A DNA stretch of 64,000 bases from DASWJS01 sp036397035 (GTDB lineage: Bacteria > Actinomycetota > AC-67). A model generated the notes under the pieces. The model worked only from the letters and a program-made list of their open reading frames with translations, had not been told where the DNA came from and ran no database searches. The position numbers and the translations under genes are program-made. The stretch covers positions 69,287 through 133,286 of the forward strand of contig DASWJS010000020.1 in the NCBI GenBank assembly GCA_036397035.1, read 5' to 3'. Shown piece after piece: positions 1 through 8,097 of this stretch. The first letter of the stretch is position 1. Every line of letters starts with the position of its first letter.

Positions 1-309
1 CTGGTGGGAACGGTCACGTTCTACCGGCCGGGCGAGGCCTACGAGGAAGGCTGGGACGACACGGTGGCGGGCGTGCGCCTGCTCGCCGTGCATCCCGGCG
101 CGCGCGGGGCGGGAATCGGGCGCCGCCTCACGCAGGAGTGCATCGACCGCGCGCTGATGTTCGGCGCGCGGGCGCTCGGCCTGCACACGACCGAGTTCAT
201 GGCCGTCGCCCGCGAGCTGTACGTCCGCATGGGCTTCATCCGCACCCCCGAGTTCGACCTCGTGACCGATGACGGCCTGGTGATCGAGGCCTACCGGCTC
301 GAGTTGTAG
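1..309 (+). CDS. GNAT family N-acetyltransferase (5' truncated by window edge)
   Basis: The reading frame is open from the first base, so the true start lies outside the window. About 102 residues remain. The segment VRLLAVHPGARGAGIGRRL carries the (Q/R)xxGxG acetyl-CoA pyrophosphate loop of GNAT motif A, and the C-terminal part (ALGLHTTEFMAVARELYVRMGF) fits motif B, with the typical aromatic MGF before the last strand. GNAT enzymes transfer acetyl from acetyl-CoA to an amine; the substrate cannot be told here. It is convergent with the next gene, with 8 bases between the two stop codons. The family is well supported, the specificity unknown. Confidence 0.85.
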   Translation: MVGTVTFYRPGEAYEEGWDDTVAGVRLLAVHPGARGAGIGRRLTQECIDRALMFGARALGLHTTEFMAVARELYVRMGFIRTPEFDLVTDDGLVIEAYRLEL

Positions 310-317
310 CCCGGCGC

Positions 318-1064
318 CTAGAGGAAGGCGCGCAGGTTGTCGAGGGCCGCTTCGGCGAGCGGGCCTTCGGCCTTCAGCGAGGTCTCGTCGCGCGTCGCGC
401 GCCGCACGCCCAGCAGGCAGAACTCGAGCGCGTCGCCGGTGACGGCGTTGTCGGCGTCGGCCGGTCCAAGCTCCCACGTTTCGTCGCCGAAGGTCAGGGT
501 CGCGCGCAACGTGCCGGGCGGCTGCTGCGCCTGGGCGTAGCCGAGCGCGTAGGGGACCGCGCGCAGCGACAGGAAGGCGATGCTCTTCAGGCGCGGTGAT
601 ATCGACGGCCCCAGTCCGAGCGCACGCCGGATGTCGTAATGGTGCGCCCAGTGTTCCATCAACCGTGCGGTCACCATCATCCGCGCGCTCATCCCGAGGC
701 CCCAGTTGATGCGGACGCCGGGGTCGCACTCCGTGAGCGCGGCGCGCACCCCGCTCGCGGAGTCGCGAAACCAGGCCAGCACCTGCTGCGGCGTCATGGC
801 CCGGCCCCGCTCGCACCCCGATTCGGTGAGCGCGTCCGGCGAGGAGAACTCCTTGGCGTACTCGTTGAGCGGGCGCGGCCCGCCGAGCACGGTGTCGACG
901 CAGATCTCGTTCGTGTCGGCCAAGTGCGAGACCTGGTCGCGGATGTCCCAGCCTTCCGGCGTCGTCGTGAGGGACCACTGCTCGTCCCTGAGGTCGGTGA
1001 GCAGGCGGTCGATCTCGTCGTGCTCCGCCTTCAGATCCGCGATCGCGTCTTCGATCCCAGCCAT
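318..1064 (-). CDS. TIGR03084 family DinB-like/maleylpyruvate isomerase-type protein
   Basis: 248 residues. The N-terminal helix bundle (EHDEIDRLLTDLRDEQW, then WDIRDQVSHLADTNEI) is the DinB/MDMPI fold with the usual metal-ligand His in VSHLA, and a second His cluster lies in MEHWAHHYDIRRALG. This pattern is that of the actinobacterial TIGR03084 family, relatives of mycothiol-dependent maleylpyruvate isomerases; the metal and thiol roles are inferred from the family. The start ATG is preceded at about 7 bases by TAGTGT on the minus strand, compatible with a leaderless -10 box. The gene stands alone between a zinc-ribbon RDD gene and the GNAT gene. Confidence 0.8.
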   Translation of the reverse strand: MAGIEDAIADLKAEHDEIDRLLTDLRDEQWSLTTTPEGWDIRDQVSHLADTNEICVDTVLGGPRPLNEYAKEFSSPDALTESGCERGRAMTPQQVLAWFRDSASGVRAALTECDPGVRINWGLGMSARMMVTARLMEHWAHHYDIRRALGLGPSISPRLKSIAFLSLRAVPYALGYAQAQQPPGTLRATLTFGDETWELGPADADNAVTGDALEFCLLGVRRATRDETSLKAEGPLAEAALDNLRAFL

Positions 1065-1091
1065 GGCCGGGACACTAGCAGGCGCCCACGG

Positions 1092-1622
1092 TTACGCCTT
1101 GACGACGATGGTCTTGGCCACCTTGTCGTGCAGGCACTGCTTGTATCGGTCCCACAAGGGCCAGAGGAGGTCGACCAGCGTGCCGAGGGGAACGAAGCCG
1201 GCGATCGCCATGATGAACCAACGCATGAAGGCTTCCCCGTAACCGATCGGTCCGGCGTCGGATGCTCGAACCACCCTGATGTTGAGCGCCATCTTGCCCA
1301 GCGTCTGGCCTCTCGCTCCCTCCATGACGGGTTTGTAGACGACCGACACGAGGGCGAAGGACCCGAGGAGCAGGAACGGTCCCAGCGACTCGGTGGCGAT
1401 GCCGAGCGCAAGGAGGAGCAGGAGGATGCCGACGATGATCACGGCGTCGATCAGGTAGGCGCCCACTCTCGTTCCCCATTCGGCGAGCGGCGCGTTCGCC
1501 ACCGGCCCCCCGAGCCGCGTCAGGTCCACGGCCGGCGCCGCTCCCGGCCCCGGATGGCCGCACTTCGGGCAGGCCACGGCGGAATCGGATATCTGGTTCC
1601 CGCAGTTCGAGCAGTAGGCCAT
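1092..1622 (-). CDS. RDD family membrane protein with N-terminal zinc ribbon
   Basis: 176 residues. Residues 1-25 form a zinc ribbon with two CxxC knuckles (CSNCGNQ and CPKCG). An RDD domain follows: RVGAYLIDAVIIVGILLLL begins with the signature Arg and Asp residues, and a second hydrophobic pair follows (FLLLGSFALVSVVYKPV, then the QTLGKMALNIRVV hallmark). The C-terminal amphipathic segment contains WPLWDRYKQCLHDK, usual in this family. The start is fixed by a GGAGGTGG ribosome-binding site just upstream of the ATG. RDD proteins are small integral membrane proteins of mostly unknown function, some proposed as transporters. No operon partner is evident. Confidence 0.88.
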   Translation of the reverse strand: MAYCSNCGNQISDSAVACPKCGHPGPGAAPAVDLTRLGGPVANAPLAEWGTRVGAYLIDAVIIVGILLLLLALGIATESLGPFLLLGSFALVSVVYKPVMEGARGQTLGKMALNIRVVRASDAGPIGYGEAFMRWFIMAIAGFVPLGTLVDLLWPLWDRYKQCLHDKVAKTIVVKA

Positions 1623-1685
1623 GGGCCACCTCCGCGCGCATTCTCCGCGACCGGGATCGCCGAAGCAAGGACGCGCCCGCGCGCG

Positions 1686-2936
1686 CTATCCGGCGGCGCG
1701 CAGCGTGGCCACGCCGACGGCAAGCGCGAGCATCGGAACGCCGGGGACGAGCCCGCCGATCGCGATGCCGATCATGCCGCCGGTCGCAAGCAGCGCTCCG
1801 GCCACCGTCGTCCGCGAGGAGGCGGCGCGCGGCCGAGTCGCCCGAAGGCTCCGGACCTCCAGGCGCGCGAACAGAGCCACGAACACCGCGAGGAAGGCGG
1901 CAAGCGCGAGCATCCACGCCGGCCGGAGCGCCCACCACGCGCCCGAACCGGGTTCGGGCTGTGGCAGGCCGGCCGGGAACAGCACCACGGCGCCCACCAC
2001 CAGCGCGGTCATGTGCCACAAGAACAGGGTCATGACGACGGTGTTCGCCGCGACGACGGCTCGCCACGGACGCTCACGCCGCAGCCAGCGGTTGACGGCC
2101 GGCCGGGCGAGCAGCGCCAGGCCCACCATCCAGAGCCCGTGCATCGCGAGCGCGAGCGTCGGCGGGGCGTTGTTGGAGTCCGCCGCTCCCGGTACGCCGA
2201 CCATGCTCACCGGGTACAGGCCGGTTGCGGCGAACGTGACGACGACGCCGGCGCCGATCGCGGCGAGCCCCGCCACGGCCGCGCGGCCGGCGCGGTCGAA
2301 CGAGCCGTCGGCGAGCAGGAAGCCGAGTTGATGGGGAACCAGCCAGACCAGGGCATAGTTGAGCGGTCCGACGGGCGCCCCGAAGTGCCGGCTCGCGCCG
2401 TCGACGACCGCGGCGCCGGCGAGCAGCGCGAGCGGCACGCGCGCGCCGTAGCGTTCGTGTGCGCGAATCAGCGCGGGCGCCATCAGCACGACTACGAGAT
2501 AGACGCCTAGGAACCAGAGCGGGATTGCCACGAGCGTCGCCAGCTCGGCGGAGAAGCCCGTGCTGACGCCGGCCGCGCGGATCGCCACGACGGTCGCGAG
2601 CCACACGCCGGCGAATACCGCGGTCGGGCCGAGCAGCCGCCGGAAGCGGGAGCGAACGAACGTTCCGTAGTCGCGTCGCGATCGCCATGCGACGAAGTTG
2701 CCGAAGCCTCCCGCGAAGAAGAACAGCGGCATCACCTGGAGGCCCCAGGTCAGCCATTGCGCCCACGGGACGACCGCGAGCGCGTTCTGCCCGGTGAACA
2801 CGCCGCCTTCGAAGGCGACGACGGCGAGCAGCCAGTGGCCGAGCACCACGACCGCGATGGAAGCGGCGCGAAGCAGGTCGACGAAGCGGTCCCGCGTGAC
2901 GGGGGTGGTGCGCGCGAGCGTTGCGATGGTGTCCAT
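1686..2936 (-). CDS. Acyltransferase 3 family integral membrane protein
   Basis: 416 residues from the ATG at 2936. The open frame runs further upstream, but that part overlaps the ArsR gene region and shows no protein character. The N-terminus RDRFVDLLRAASIAVVVLGHW is the acyltransferase-3 signature: Arg, then a helix with the catalytic-type His in GHW. FFFAGGFGNFVAWRSR and SRFRRLLGPTAVF match the second conserved block. About ten hydrophobic segments follow. Such proteins move acyl groups onto surface sugars or lipids from the cytoplasmic side. The acceptor is unknown and no glycan cluster lies nearby. Strong fit for the family. Confidence 0.85.
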   Translation of the reverse strand: MDTIATLARTTPVTRDRFVDLLRAASIAVVVLGHWLLAVVAFEGGVFTGQNALAVVPWAQWLTWGLQVMPLFFFAGGFGNFVAWRSRRDYGTFVRSRFRRLLGPTAVFAGVWLATVVAIRAAGVSTGFSAELATLVAIPLWFLGVYLVVVLMAPALIRAHERYGARVPLALLAGAAVVDGASRHFGAPVGPLNYALVWLVPHQLGFLLADGSFDRAGRAAVAGLAAIGAGVVVTFAATGLYPVSMVGVPGAADSNNAPPTLALAMHGLWMVGLALLARPAVNRWLRRERPWRAVVAANTVVMTLFLWHMTALVVGAVVLFPAGLPQPEPGSGAWWALRPAWMLALAAFLAVFVALFARLEVRSLRATRPRAASSRTTVAGALLATGGMIGIAIGGLVPGVPMLALAVGVATLRAAG

Positions 2937-3000
2937 GGCCGTCGAGTGTCGCACTCGCGCGCCGCGCCGGCCATCGGTCGACCGACCGATCCGCGCGGGC

Positions 3001-3345
3001 CTACCTTCCCATCTTCGTCTGGGTAGGTCCGGCAACGCTCGCCTGTGTGACGGCGAGCCGCGGGACCGGCGTCTCCAGGACCCCGCGCAGGATCTGCAGG
3101 GCGCGCGGCTCGACCCGGTAGTACACCCACGTCCCGCGCTTCTCGCGCGTGAGGAACCCCGCTTCGTGGAGCACCTTGAGGTGGTGGCTGACGGTCGGCT
3201 GGGAGAGCCGCGCGGGCCGGGCAAGGTCGCACACGCAGCTTTCGGCTGCGGGCTGAGCCGCGATCAGGCTGAGCAGCCGCAGTCGCGCGGGGTCCGAAAG
3301 GACCTTGAACGCCCCGGCGACCTGTGTGGCCTCTCGCGCGGACAG
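3001..3345 (-). CDS. ArsR/SmtB family transcriptional regulator with no standard start codon
   Basis: The frame encodes a full winged-helix ArsR domain: AFKVLSDPARLRLLSLIAA, then a CVCDLA metal-site-like motif, then LSQPTVSHHLKVLHEAGFL (recognition helix) and RGTWVYYRV (wing). Continuing upstream, no ATG, GTG or TTG occurs before the TGA at 3355-3357, which is the stop of the thioredoxin gene in the very same frame. The coordinates given assume initiation at the CTG at 3343-3345, ten bases past that stop. The first conventional start (GTG at 3234) would delete the first helices of the domain. Alternatives are read-through of the TGA, re-initiation after termination, or a sequence error. ArsR proteins repress metal- or thiol-stress genes. 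Confidence 0.7.
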   Translation of the reverse strand: MSAREATQVAGAFKVLSDPARLRLLSLIAAQPAAESCVCDLARPARLSQPTVSHHLKVLHEAGFLTREKRGTWVYYRVEPRALQILRGVLETPVPRLAVTQASVAGPTQTKMGR

Positions 3346-3354
3346 CGCGGCCTG

Positions 3355-4104
3355 TCAGAACAGGGCGCCGGCCAGCTCGCGGCGAGCTTCCAGCGCGCGC
3401 GGATCCTCGGGGCTGAGCGTGTCCAGGAGCCGGACGAGGTGCGTTCGGAGCGCGTTTCGGTCGAGGCCCGCGCGGATCCCGTCGACCAGCAGGGCCGACG
3501 CCTCGCCGATCGCGCCGGCCGCGAAGAGCGCGTCGGCGAGCGCGGTTCGGGCCTCGACGTCCGCGGGATTCTCCGCGAGGCGGGCTTCGAGCGCCGTGCG
3601 GTCCGCGGTGCCCACGCGCTGAGCCAGCTCCACGCGCTCGACGGCGGCCTTGGCCTCGGTTCGTCCCGGCTCGTGCCCGAGCGCCTCGCGGTAGGACTCG
3701 AGCGCGCGATCGAGATCGCCTGCCTCCTCCGCCCGCCCGCCGGCTTCCATCGCCAGGTCGGCCTCGGACGGCCCGAGTTGCGCGAGCCACCGGCGCACGC
3801 TCGCCTCCGGCAGCGCGCCGACGAACTCGTCGACCTCCAGGCCGTCCTTGAACGCGCGAACGGCGGGGATCCCTTGGACGCCGAACGCGCCGGCCAGGCC
3901 CGGGTTGCGGTCGACGTCGACCTTCGCCAGCACCCAGTCGCCCTGCGCCTGCGTCGCGAGTCGCTCCAGCATCGGGCCGAGCGTTCGGCACGGTCCGCAC
4001 CAGGCGGCCCAGAAGTCGACCACGACGGGGACCTCCTTCGAGCGTTGCAGGACGTCCCGCTCGAACGTGGCCTCGTCGACGTCGTAGACGTGTACGCCGT
4101 TCAC
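3355..4104 (-). CDS. Thioredoxin-like chaperedoxin with C-terminal TPR (CnoX/YbbN-like)
   Basis: 249 residues from the GTG at 4104, where NGVHVYDVDEATFERDV begins the thioredoxin fold. VVDFWAAWCGPCRTLGPML carries an intact CGPC active site near residue 35, and GIPAVRAFKDG holds the cis-Pro loop. The C-terminal half (AGDLDRALESYREALGHEPG and following) is TPR-like and ends with the family's tail on Leu/Asp-rich helices. This is the layout of YbbN/CnoX chaperedoxins, which hold unfolded proteins under oxidative stress. E. coli CnoX lacks the CxxC pair, whereas this protein keeps it, so it may be redox active. The stop abuts an in-frame ArsR coding region. Confidence 0.85.
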   Translation of the reverse strand: MNGVHVYDVDEATFERDVLQRSKEVPVVVDFWAAWCGPCRTLGPMLERLATQAQGDWVLAKVDVDRNPGLAGAFGVQGIPAVRAFKDGLEVDEFVGALPEASVRRWLAQLGPSEADLAMEAGGRAEEAGDLDRALESYREALGHEPGRTEAKAAVERVELAQRVGTADRTALEARLAENPADVEARTALADALFAAGAIGEASALLVDGIRAGLDRNALRTHLVRLLDTLSPEDPRALEARRELAGALF

Positions 4105-4152
4105 AAGGGCAAGGATATCGGCGCGCGCGGTGGGTACGCGTCGCCGGCTCGG

Positions 4153-4158
4153 TAGACT
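4153..4158 (+). promoter_or_regulatory. -10 box TAGACT upstream of the SDR gene
   Basis: TAGACT lies 28 bases before the SDR start codon, followed by a GGGAGG ribosome-binding site. The same hexamer recurs at 16444-16449 before the ABC transporter, which suggests a housekeeping-type actinobacterial promoter. No convincing -35 box is seen. Confidence 0.4.
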
Positions 4159-4186
4159 GGGCGTTTTCCAGCGGGAGGTTTCGGCC

Positions 4187-4951
4187 ATGGACGTGCGGGG
4201 CAAATCGGCGTTGGTGACGGGTGGAGCATCGGGGCTCGGACGGGCGACGGTCGAGGCGCTGCTTGCGGGCGGCGCGAGCGTCGTGATCGCCGACCTGCCG
4301 ACGTCGGAGGGCGAAGCGGTCGCCAAGGAGCTTGGGGAGCGCGCGCGGTTCGCGCCCATCGACGTCACGAGCGAGGAGGACGGTCGCGCCGCGGTCCAGA
4401 CGGCGGTGGGCGCCTTCGGGGCGCTCCACGTCGCGGTGAACTGCGCGGGCGTCGCGTGGGCGCAGCGAACGGTGAGCAAGGACGGTCCGCACCCGCTCGA
4501 TCTCTTCGCCAAGGTCGTCACCGTCAACCTCATCGGCACCTTCAACATGACGCGGCTCGCCGCGGCCCAGATGGTGAGCCAGGAGCCGATCGACGGCGAG
4601 CGCGGCGTGATCGTGAACACGGCTTCGATCGCCGCCTTCGACGGCCAGATCGGCCAGGTCGCCTACGCGGCGTCGAAGGGCGGCGTGGTGTCGATGACGC
4701 TGCCGGTCGCGCGCGACCTCGCGGCCCGGCTCATTCGCGTCTGCACGATCGCGCCCGGCACGATGAACACGCCGATGCTCGCGCTGCTGCCGCAAGAGGC
4801 GCGCGACGCGCTCGCGGCGGGCATCCCGCACCCGAGCCGGCTCGGCGAGCCGAGCGAGTTCGCGGCGCTCGTCCGGCACATCTGCGAGAACCAGTTCCTC
4901 AACGCCGAGACCATCCGCCTGGACGGCGCGCTCCGCATGCCGCCGAAGTAG
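4187..4951 (+). CDS. SDR family 3-hydroxyacyl-CoA dehydrogenase (HSD10-like)
   Basis: 254 residues. The ATG at 4187 is chosen for its GGGAGG ribosome-binding site and because the Rossmann fold starts at once. TGGASGLG is the cofactor-binding glycine motif, NCAG the structural motif, and YAASKGG the catalytic Tyr-Lys pair, with Ser in NTASIAAFDGQIGQ. The AFDGQIGQVAYAASKGG segment and TLPVARDLA are typical of type II 3-hydroxyacyl-CoA/2-methyl-3-hydroxybutyryl-CoA dehydrogenases (HSD10), which act in isoleucine and branched fatty-acid oxidation using NAD. This fits the EtfAB genes and branched-chain-type importer elsewhere in the window. The next gene begins immediately after its stop. Confidence 0.9.
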   Translation: MDVRGKSALVTGGASGLGRATVEALLAGGASVVIADLPTSEGEAVAKELGERARFAPIDVTSEEDGRAAVQTAVGAFGALHVAVNCAGVAWAQRTVSKDGPHPLDLFAKVVTVNLIGTFNMTRLAAAQMVSQEPIDGERGVIVNTASIAAFDGQIGQVAYAASKGGVVSMTLPVARDLAARLIRVCTIAPGTMNTPMLALLPQEARDALAAGIPHPSRLGEPSEFAALVRHICENQFLNAETIRLDGALRMPPK

Positions 4952-5500
4952 GTGTCGGTGGCGCGCCGGACGGTTGCCGGAGCCCTCGCCCTCGCGGCGA
5001 TCGCGGCGAACGCCCAGCCGGCGAGCGCAGCGCCGAAGCGGCTCGCGATCGGGGACTCGGTGATGCTCGGGGCGCGCGACGAGCTGAAGGAGGACGCGGG
5101 GTTCCGGCGGGTGGACGCCGACGTCTCGCGGCAGTTCTACGCGGCCGACAACCGGGTTCGGTACTGGAAGCGCCGGGGCGTCCTGCCGCGCGTGGTCTTC
5201 ATCCACCTCGGCAACAACGGCCGTGTGCTGGCCGCGGATTGCGACGACGCGGTGCGGGCCGCGGGAAGCTGGCGCTCCGTGTTCTTCGCGACGCTGAAGG
5301 TCCCGCGATCGTGGCGCAAGCCGAACAACGTCCAGTTGCGGGCGTGCGCCAAGCGGCACGCGAACGCCTACGTGATCGGCTGGAACCGGTACAGCAAGGA
5401 CCACCCCGAGTGGTTCGCGAGCGACGGGTTCCACCTGAGCCCGCTCGGACAGGACAGGTACGCGGCGTTCGTGGACCGGCGGATTACGCGAGTCGTGTAA
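4952..5500 (+). CDS. Secreted SGNH/GDSL hydrolase-like protein
   Basis: 182 residues, starting at a GTG directly after the SDR stop (a second GTG lies two codons on). Residues 1-27 are a signal peptide with an Ala-rich core ending PASAA. RLAIGDSVMLGA is the block I GDS with the nucleophile Ser, HLGNNG supplies the oxyanion Asn, and DGFHLSPLG near the C-terminus gives the DxxH catalytic pair. The domain resembles the detached C-terminal SGNH domain found in actinobacterial acyltransferases. It probably hydrolyses or transfers ester-linked acyl groups outside the membrane; the substrate is unknown. Likely co-transcribed with the SDR gene. Confidence 0.8.
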   Translation: MSVARRTVAGALALAAIAANAQPASAAPKRLAIGDSVMLGARDELKEDAGFRRVDADVSRQFYAADNRVRYWKRRGVLPRVVFIHLGNNGRVLAADCDDAVRAAGSWRSVFFATLKVPRSWRKPNNVQLRACAKRHANAYVIGWNRYSKDHPEWFASDGFHLSPLGQDRYAAFVDRRITRVV

Positions 5501-5504
5501 CGGC

Positions 5505-6311
5505 TCACGCCGCGCGCGGCGCCGAGGAGTTCAGAAAGCCGGCGACGAGATCGGTGAACTCGTCGCGCCGCTCGATCCACATTTGGAAGGGCTCCGGCCA
5601 GATCGACGCGCGCGCGTTCGGGATGAGGCTGGCCAGCTCTCGCGCGACGTCCGCCGGGTGCGTCGGGTCGCCTTCGTGGCCGGCGACGAGCACCGCGGCC
5701 GTCGCCCGCGCGAGCACCGCGCGATCGGCGACGGGCGGCGTCCCGCCGGCATAGGCGCGCATGGCGCGCGGGACGCCGGTGGCGTTCATGCGCAAGACTT
5801 GCGCCCGGATCTGCCCGGCCCAGCGCGGGTCCGCCGCGAGCGCCGACCGGCGCGGGTCCGCGACGTGCTCGGCGACCTCGTCAAGCGGCAGCGTCTCGAG
5901 CATGCGCGCCATCTCCAGCTCGCCGTCCCGGTTCGGGCACGGGCCGTCGACCTGGCTCGGCATGACGAGCACCGCCTGCTCGAGCCGTTCCAGCAGCGGC
6001 AGGATCGCGGCGGCGCCCAGCGAGACGCCGAGCGCGCGCGTGGCGCCGGCGTGGTCCACGACGAATCGCAGGTCGGCCGCCATCGCCTCGTGATCGAAGG
6101 ACTCGGCGTCGGCCGAGCTGCGCCCGTGGCCCCTGAAGTCGAAGAGCACGCGCGTGCCGTGGACGGGGATCGTCAGGTGGCGCACGTCCTCCAGCGAGGA
6201 CCCGAGCCCGTGGGCGAAGACGGTGACCGGCTCACCCGCGCCGATGCGCTCGATCCAGAGCGAGCACCCGGGCCCGCGAACCAGCCCGCGCGCGCCGTCC
6301 GGCGCGCCCAT
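5505..6311 (-). CDS. Alpha/beta hydrolase, possibly lacking the catalytic His
   Basis: 268 residues. VFAHGLGSSLEDVRHL is the oxyanion loop, LFDFRGHGRSSA the post-beta-4 loop, and ALGVSLGAAAILPLL the nucleophile elbow (GxSxG). VLVAGHEGDPTHPADVARELA is the usual acid-residue loop. Near the C-terminus, where members normally have a Gly-His, the sequence reads ARASIWPEPFQMWIE with no His, so catalysis may be altered. The start overlaps the etfA stop as TGATG, so translation is probably coupled and the gene sits last in the etfB-etfA unit. Its role there is unknown. Confidence 0.82.
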   Translation of the reverse strand: MGAPDGARGLVRGPGCSLWIERIGAGEPVTVFAHGLGSSLEDVRHLTIPVHGTRVLFDFRGHGRSSADAESFDHEAMAADLRFVVDHAGATRALGVSLGAAAILPLLERLEQAVLVMPSQVDGPCPNRDGELEMARMLETLPLDEVAEHVADPRRSALAADPRWAGQIRAQVLRMNATGVPRAMRAYAGGTPPVADRAVLARATAAVLVAGHEGDPTHPADVARELASLIPNARASIWPEPFQMWIERRDEFTDLVAGFLNSSAPRAA

Positions 6312-7270
6312 CAGCCCTTGCGCGCCTTGACCTCTTCGGTGAGCTGCGGGACGATCTTCAGCGCGTCGCCGACGATCCCGAGGTCGGCCAGCGAGAAGAT
6401 CGGCGCGTCGGGGTCCTTGTTGATCGCGATGATGCGGTCCGAGGACTTCATGCCGACGATGTGCTGCGTGGCGCCGCTGATGCCGATCGCGACGTAGACC
6501 TTCGGCTTGACCGTCTTGCCGGTCTGCCCGACCTGCATGGCGTAGGGAACCCAGCCCGCGTCCACGACCGCGCGCGTCGCGCCGACGGCGGTGTTGCCGA
6601 TGGCCGCGGCCAGGTCGTCGAGCAGGGAGAAGTTCGACGGGTCCTGCAGACCGCGGCCGCCGCTGAGGACGACCGGCGCGTCTTCGAGCTGGATGCCCTC
6701 GGCTTCCTTCTCGTGGCGGGCGGTGACCTTCGCGCCGGCGACGCCGGCGAGGTCGATCGTCACCGGGACGACCTCGGCGGTGCCGCCGGAGGGCGACGCC
6801 TCCGCGGACTTCGGACGGATGAGCACGATCTTCGGGTCGGGACCTTCGAAGGACACGTCCACGATCTGCGCGCCGCCGAGGATCGCGGTCTGCGCCGAGT
6901 CGACCGAGGGCACGCCGGTCGCGTTGCTCATCAGCGCCGAGCCGGTCTTGGCCGACAGGCGCGAGGCGACGTCGCGGGCCTCGTAGGTCATCGGGAACAG
7001 GACGACGTTCGGCGCGTGCTCGGCCGCGAGCGTCGCGAGCGCGTGCGCCGCCGCCGACGCGATCACGTCGTGGTAGGCCGCGTCGTCGCTCGCGAACACC
7101 TTCGTCGCTCCGTACTCACCGAAGGTCGCCGCCGCCTCGGTCGCGCCCGGCCCCAGGACGACGGCCTCCAGCTCGCCGCCCAGCTCGCGCGCCATCGTCA
7201 GCAGCTCGAGCGTCGTCTTGTACCCGGTGGACCCCGGAGTGGGATCGCCGTACACCCAGATCTTCGCCAT
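6311..7270 (-). CDS. etfA: Electron transfer flavoprotein subunit alpha
   Basis: 319 residues, the normal EtfA length. The C-terminal FAD-binding domain is clear: GGRGLQDPSNFSLLDDLA, then AVVDAGWVPYAMQVGQTGK, then VYVAIGISGATQHIVGMK and IIAINKDPDAPIFSLAD. EtfA pairs with EtfB to carry electrons from acyl-CoA and other flavoprotein dehydrogenases to ETF:quinone oxidoreductase. The N-terminal part resembles the EtfB fold. It lies 33 bases after etfB and overlaps the next gene, so the three form one operon. Together with the HSD10-like dehydrogenase it indicates fatty-acid or branched-chain amino-acid oxidation. High confidence. Confidence 0.95.
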   Translation of the reverse strand: MAKIWVYGDPTPGSTGYKTTLELLTMARELGGELEAVVLGPGATEAAATFGEYGATKVFASDDAAYHDVIASAAAHALATLAAEHAPNVVLFPMTYEARDVASRLSAKTGSALMSNATGVPSVDSAQTAILGGAQIVDVSFEGPDPKIVLIRPKSAEASPSGGTAEVVPVTIDLAGVAGAKVTARHEKEAEGIQLEDAPVVLSGGRGLQDPSNFSLLDDLAAAIGNTAVGATRAVVDAGWVPYAMQVGQTGKTVKPKVYVAIGISGATQHIVGMKSSDRIIAINKDPDAPIFSLADLGIVGDALKIVPQLTEEVKARKG

Positions 7271-7303
7271 CGCTTTGCGGCCGGCGCGCCGGCCCGACCC
7301 TCC

Positions 7304-8068
7304 TTAGATGACCTTGGCTTCCTTGAGGAACTCCGCGATCTTGGCCGCGCCGGTCCCGTCGTCTTCGAACTTCTCGCCCGCGCCGCGCGCCGGCGCCGGC
7401 TCGATCTTGGCGATCGACTGCGTCGCGCGCACGTCGTCCGCGCTCAAGCCGAGGTCCGCCACGGTGAGCTGCTCGACCGGCTTGGACTTCGCCTGCATGA
7501 TCCCCTTGAAGGTGGGGTAGCGCGGCTCGTTGACGCCGGCCGTCACGGTGACGAGCGCCGGCAGCGCGCACTCGACGTCGTCGTAGCCCTTCTCGGTCTG
7601 GCGCTGCACGTGCAGCGTGCCGTCCTTCACGTCAAGCTCCTTGGCGAAGGTCGCCTGCGGCAGGCCGAGCAGCTCGGCCACGGTGCCGGGCACCGTGCCG
7701 GTCGAGCCGTCGGTGGACTCGACACCCGCGATCACGAGGTCGTAGCTTTCGCGCTTGATCGCCGCCGCCAGGACGCGCGCGGTGGCCAGCCCGTCGGCGC
7801 CTTCGAGCTGCGGGTCGGTGACGAGGATGCCCTTGTGCGCGCCCATCGACAGGGCGCGCCGGATTGCCTCCATCGCGTGGTCCGGCCCCATCGAAAGGAC
7901 CGTCACCTCGCCGCCGCCGGACTCGGTCAACTGCAGCGCGGCTTCGACGCCGAACTCGTCGCCCGGGTCGAGCACGTTCGTGCCGCCCGTGCGCTTGATC
8001 CGACCGTCCACCAGCTCGTAGGGATTGTTCGGATCGGGGATCTGCTTGACGCATACGAGAACGTTCAT
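7304..8068 (-). CDS. etfB: Electron transfer flavoprotein subunit beta
   Basis: 254 residues. It opens with MNVLVCVKQIPDPNNPYEL, the EtfB N-terminus, and has the DEFGVEAALQL and VTVLSMGP segments and the adenine-nucleotide loop around LVIAGVESTDGSTGTVPG. The recognition-loop region (AELLGLPQATFAKELDV) is also recognisable. EtfB binds AMP structurally and docks the dehydrogenase partners. It is the first gene of the etfB-etfA-hydrolase unit. On the minus strand an AT-rich GATAAAACC lies about 10 bases before the ATG and may hold the -10 box. Confidence 0.95.
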   Translation of the reverse strand: MNVLVCVKQIPDPNNPYELVDGRIKRTGGTNVLDPGDEFGVEAALQLTESGGGEVTVLSMGPDHAMEAIRRALSMGAHKGILVTDPQLEGADGLATARVLAAAIKRESYDLVIAGVESTDGSTGTVPGTVAELLGLPQATFAKELDVKDGTLHVQRQTEKGYDDVECALPALVTVTAGVNEPRYPTFKGIMQAKSKPVEQLTVADLGLSADDVRATQSIAKIEPAPARGAGEKFEDDGTGAAKIAEFLKEAKVI

Positions 8069-8097
8069 GGTCGAAGGGTTTTATCGCAGCGGGCGGC

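Noticed and set aside
3355..3357. Selenocysteine at the TGA between thioredoxin and ArsR
   Set aside because: No SECIS-type hairpin is evident and the thioredoxin active site already has two Cys; simple read-through or re-initiation remains possible.
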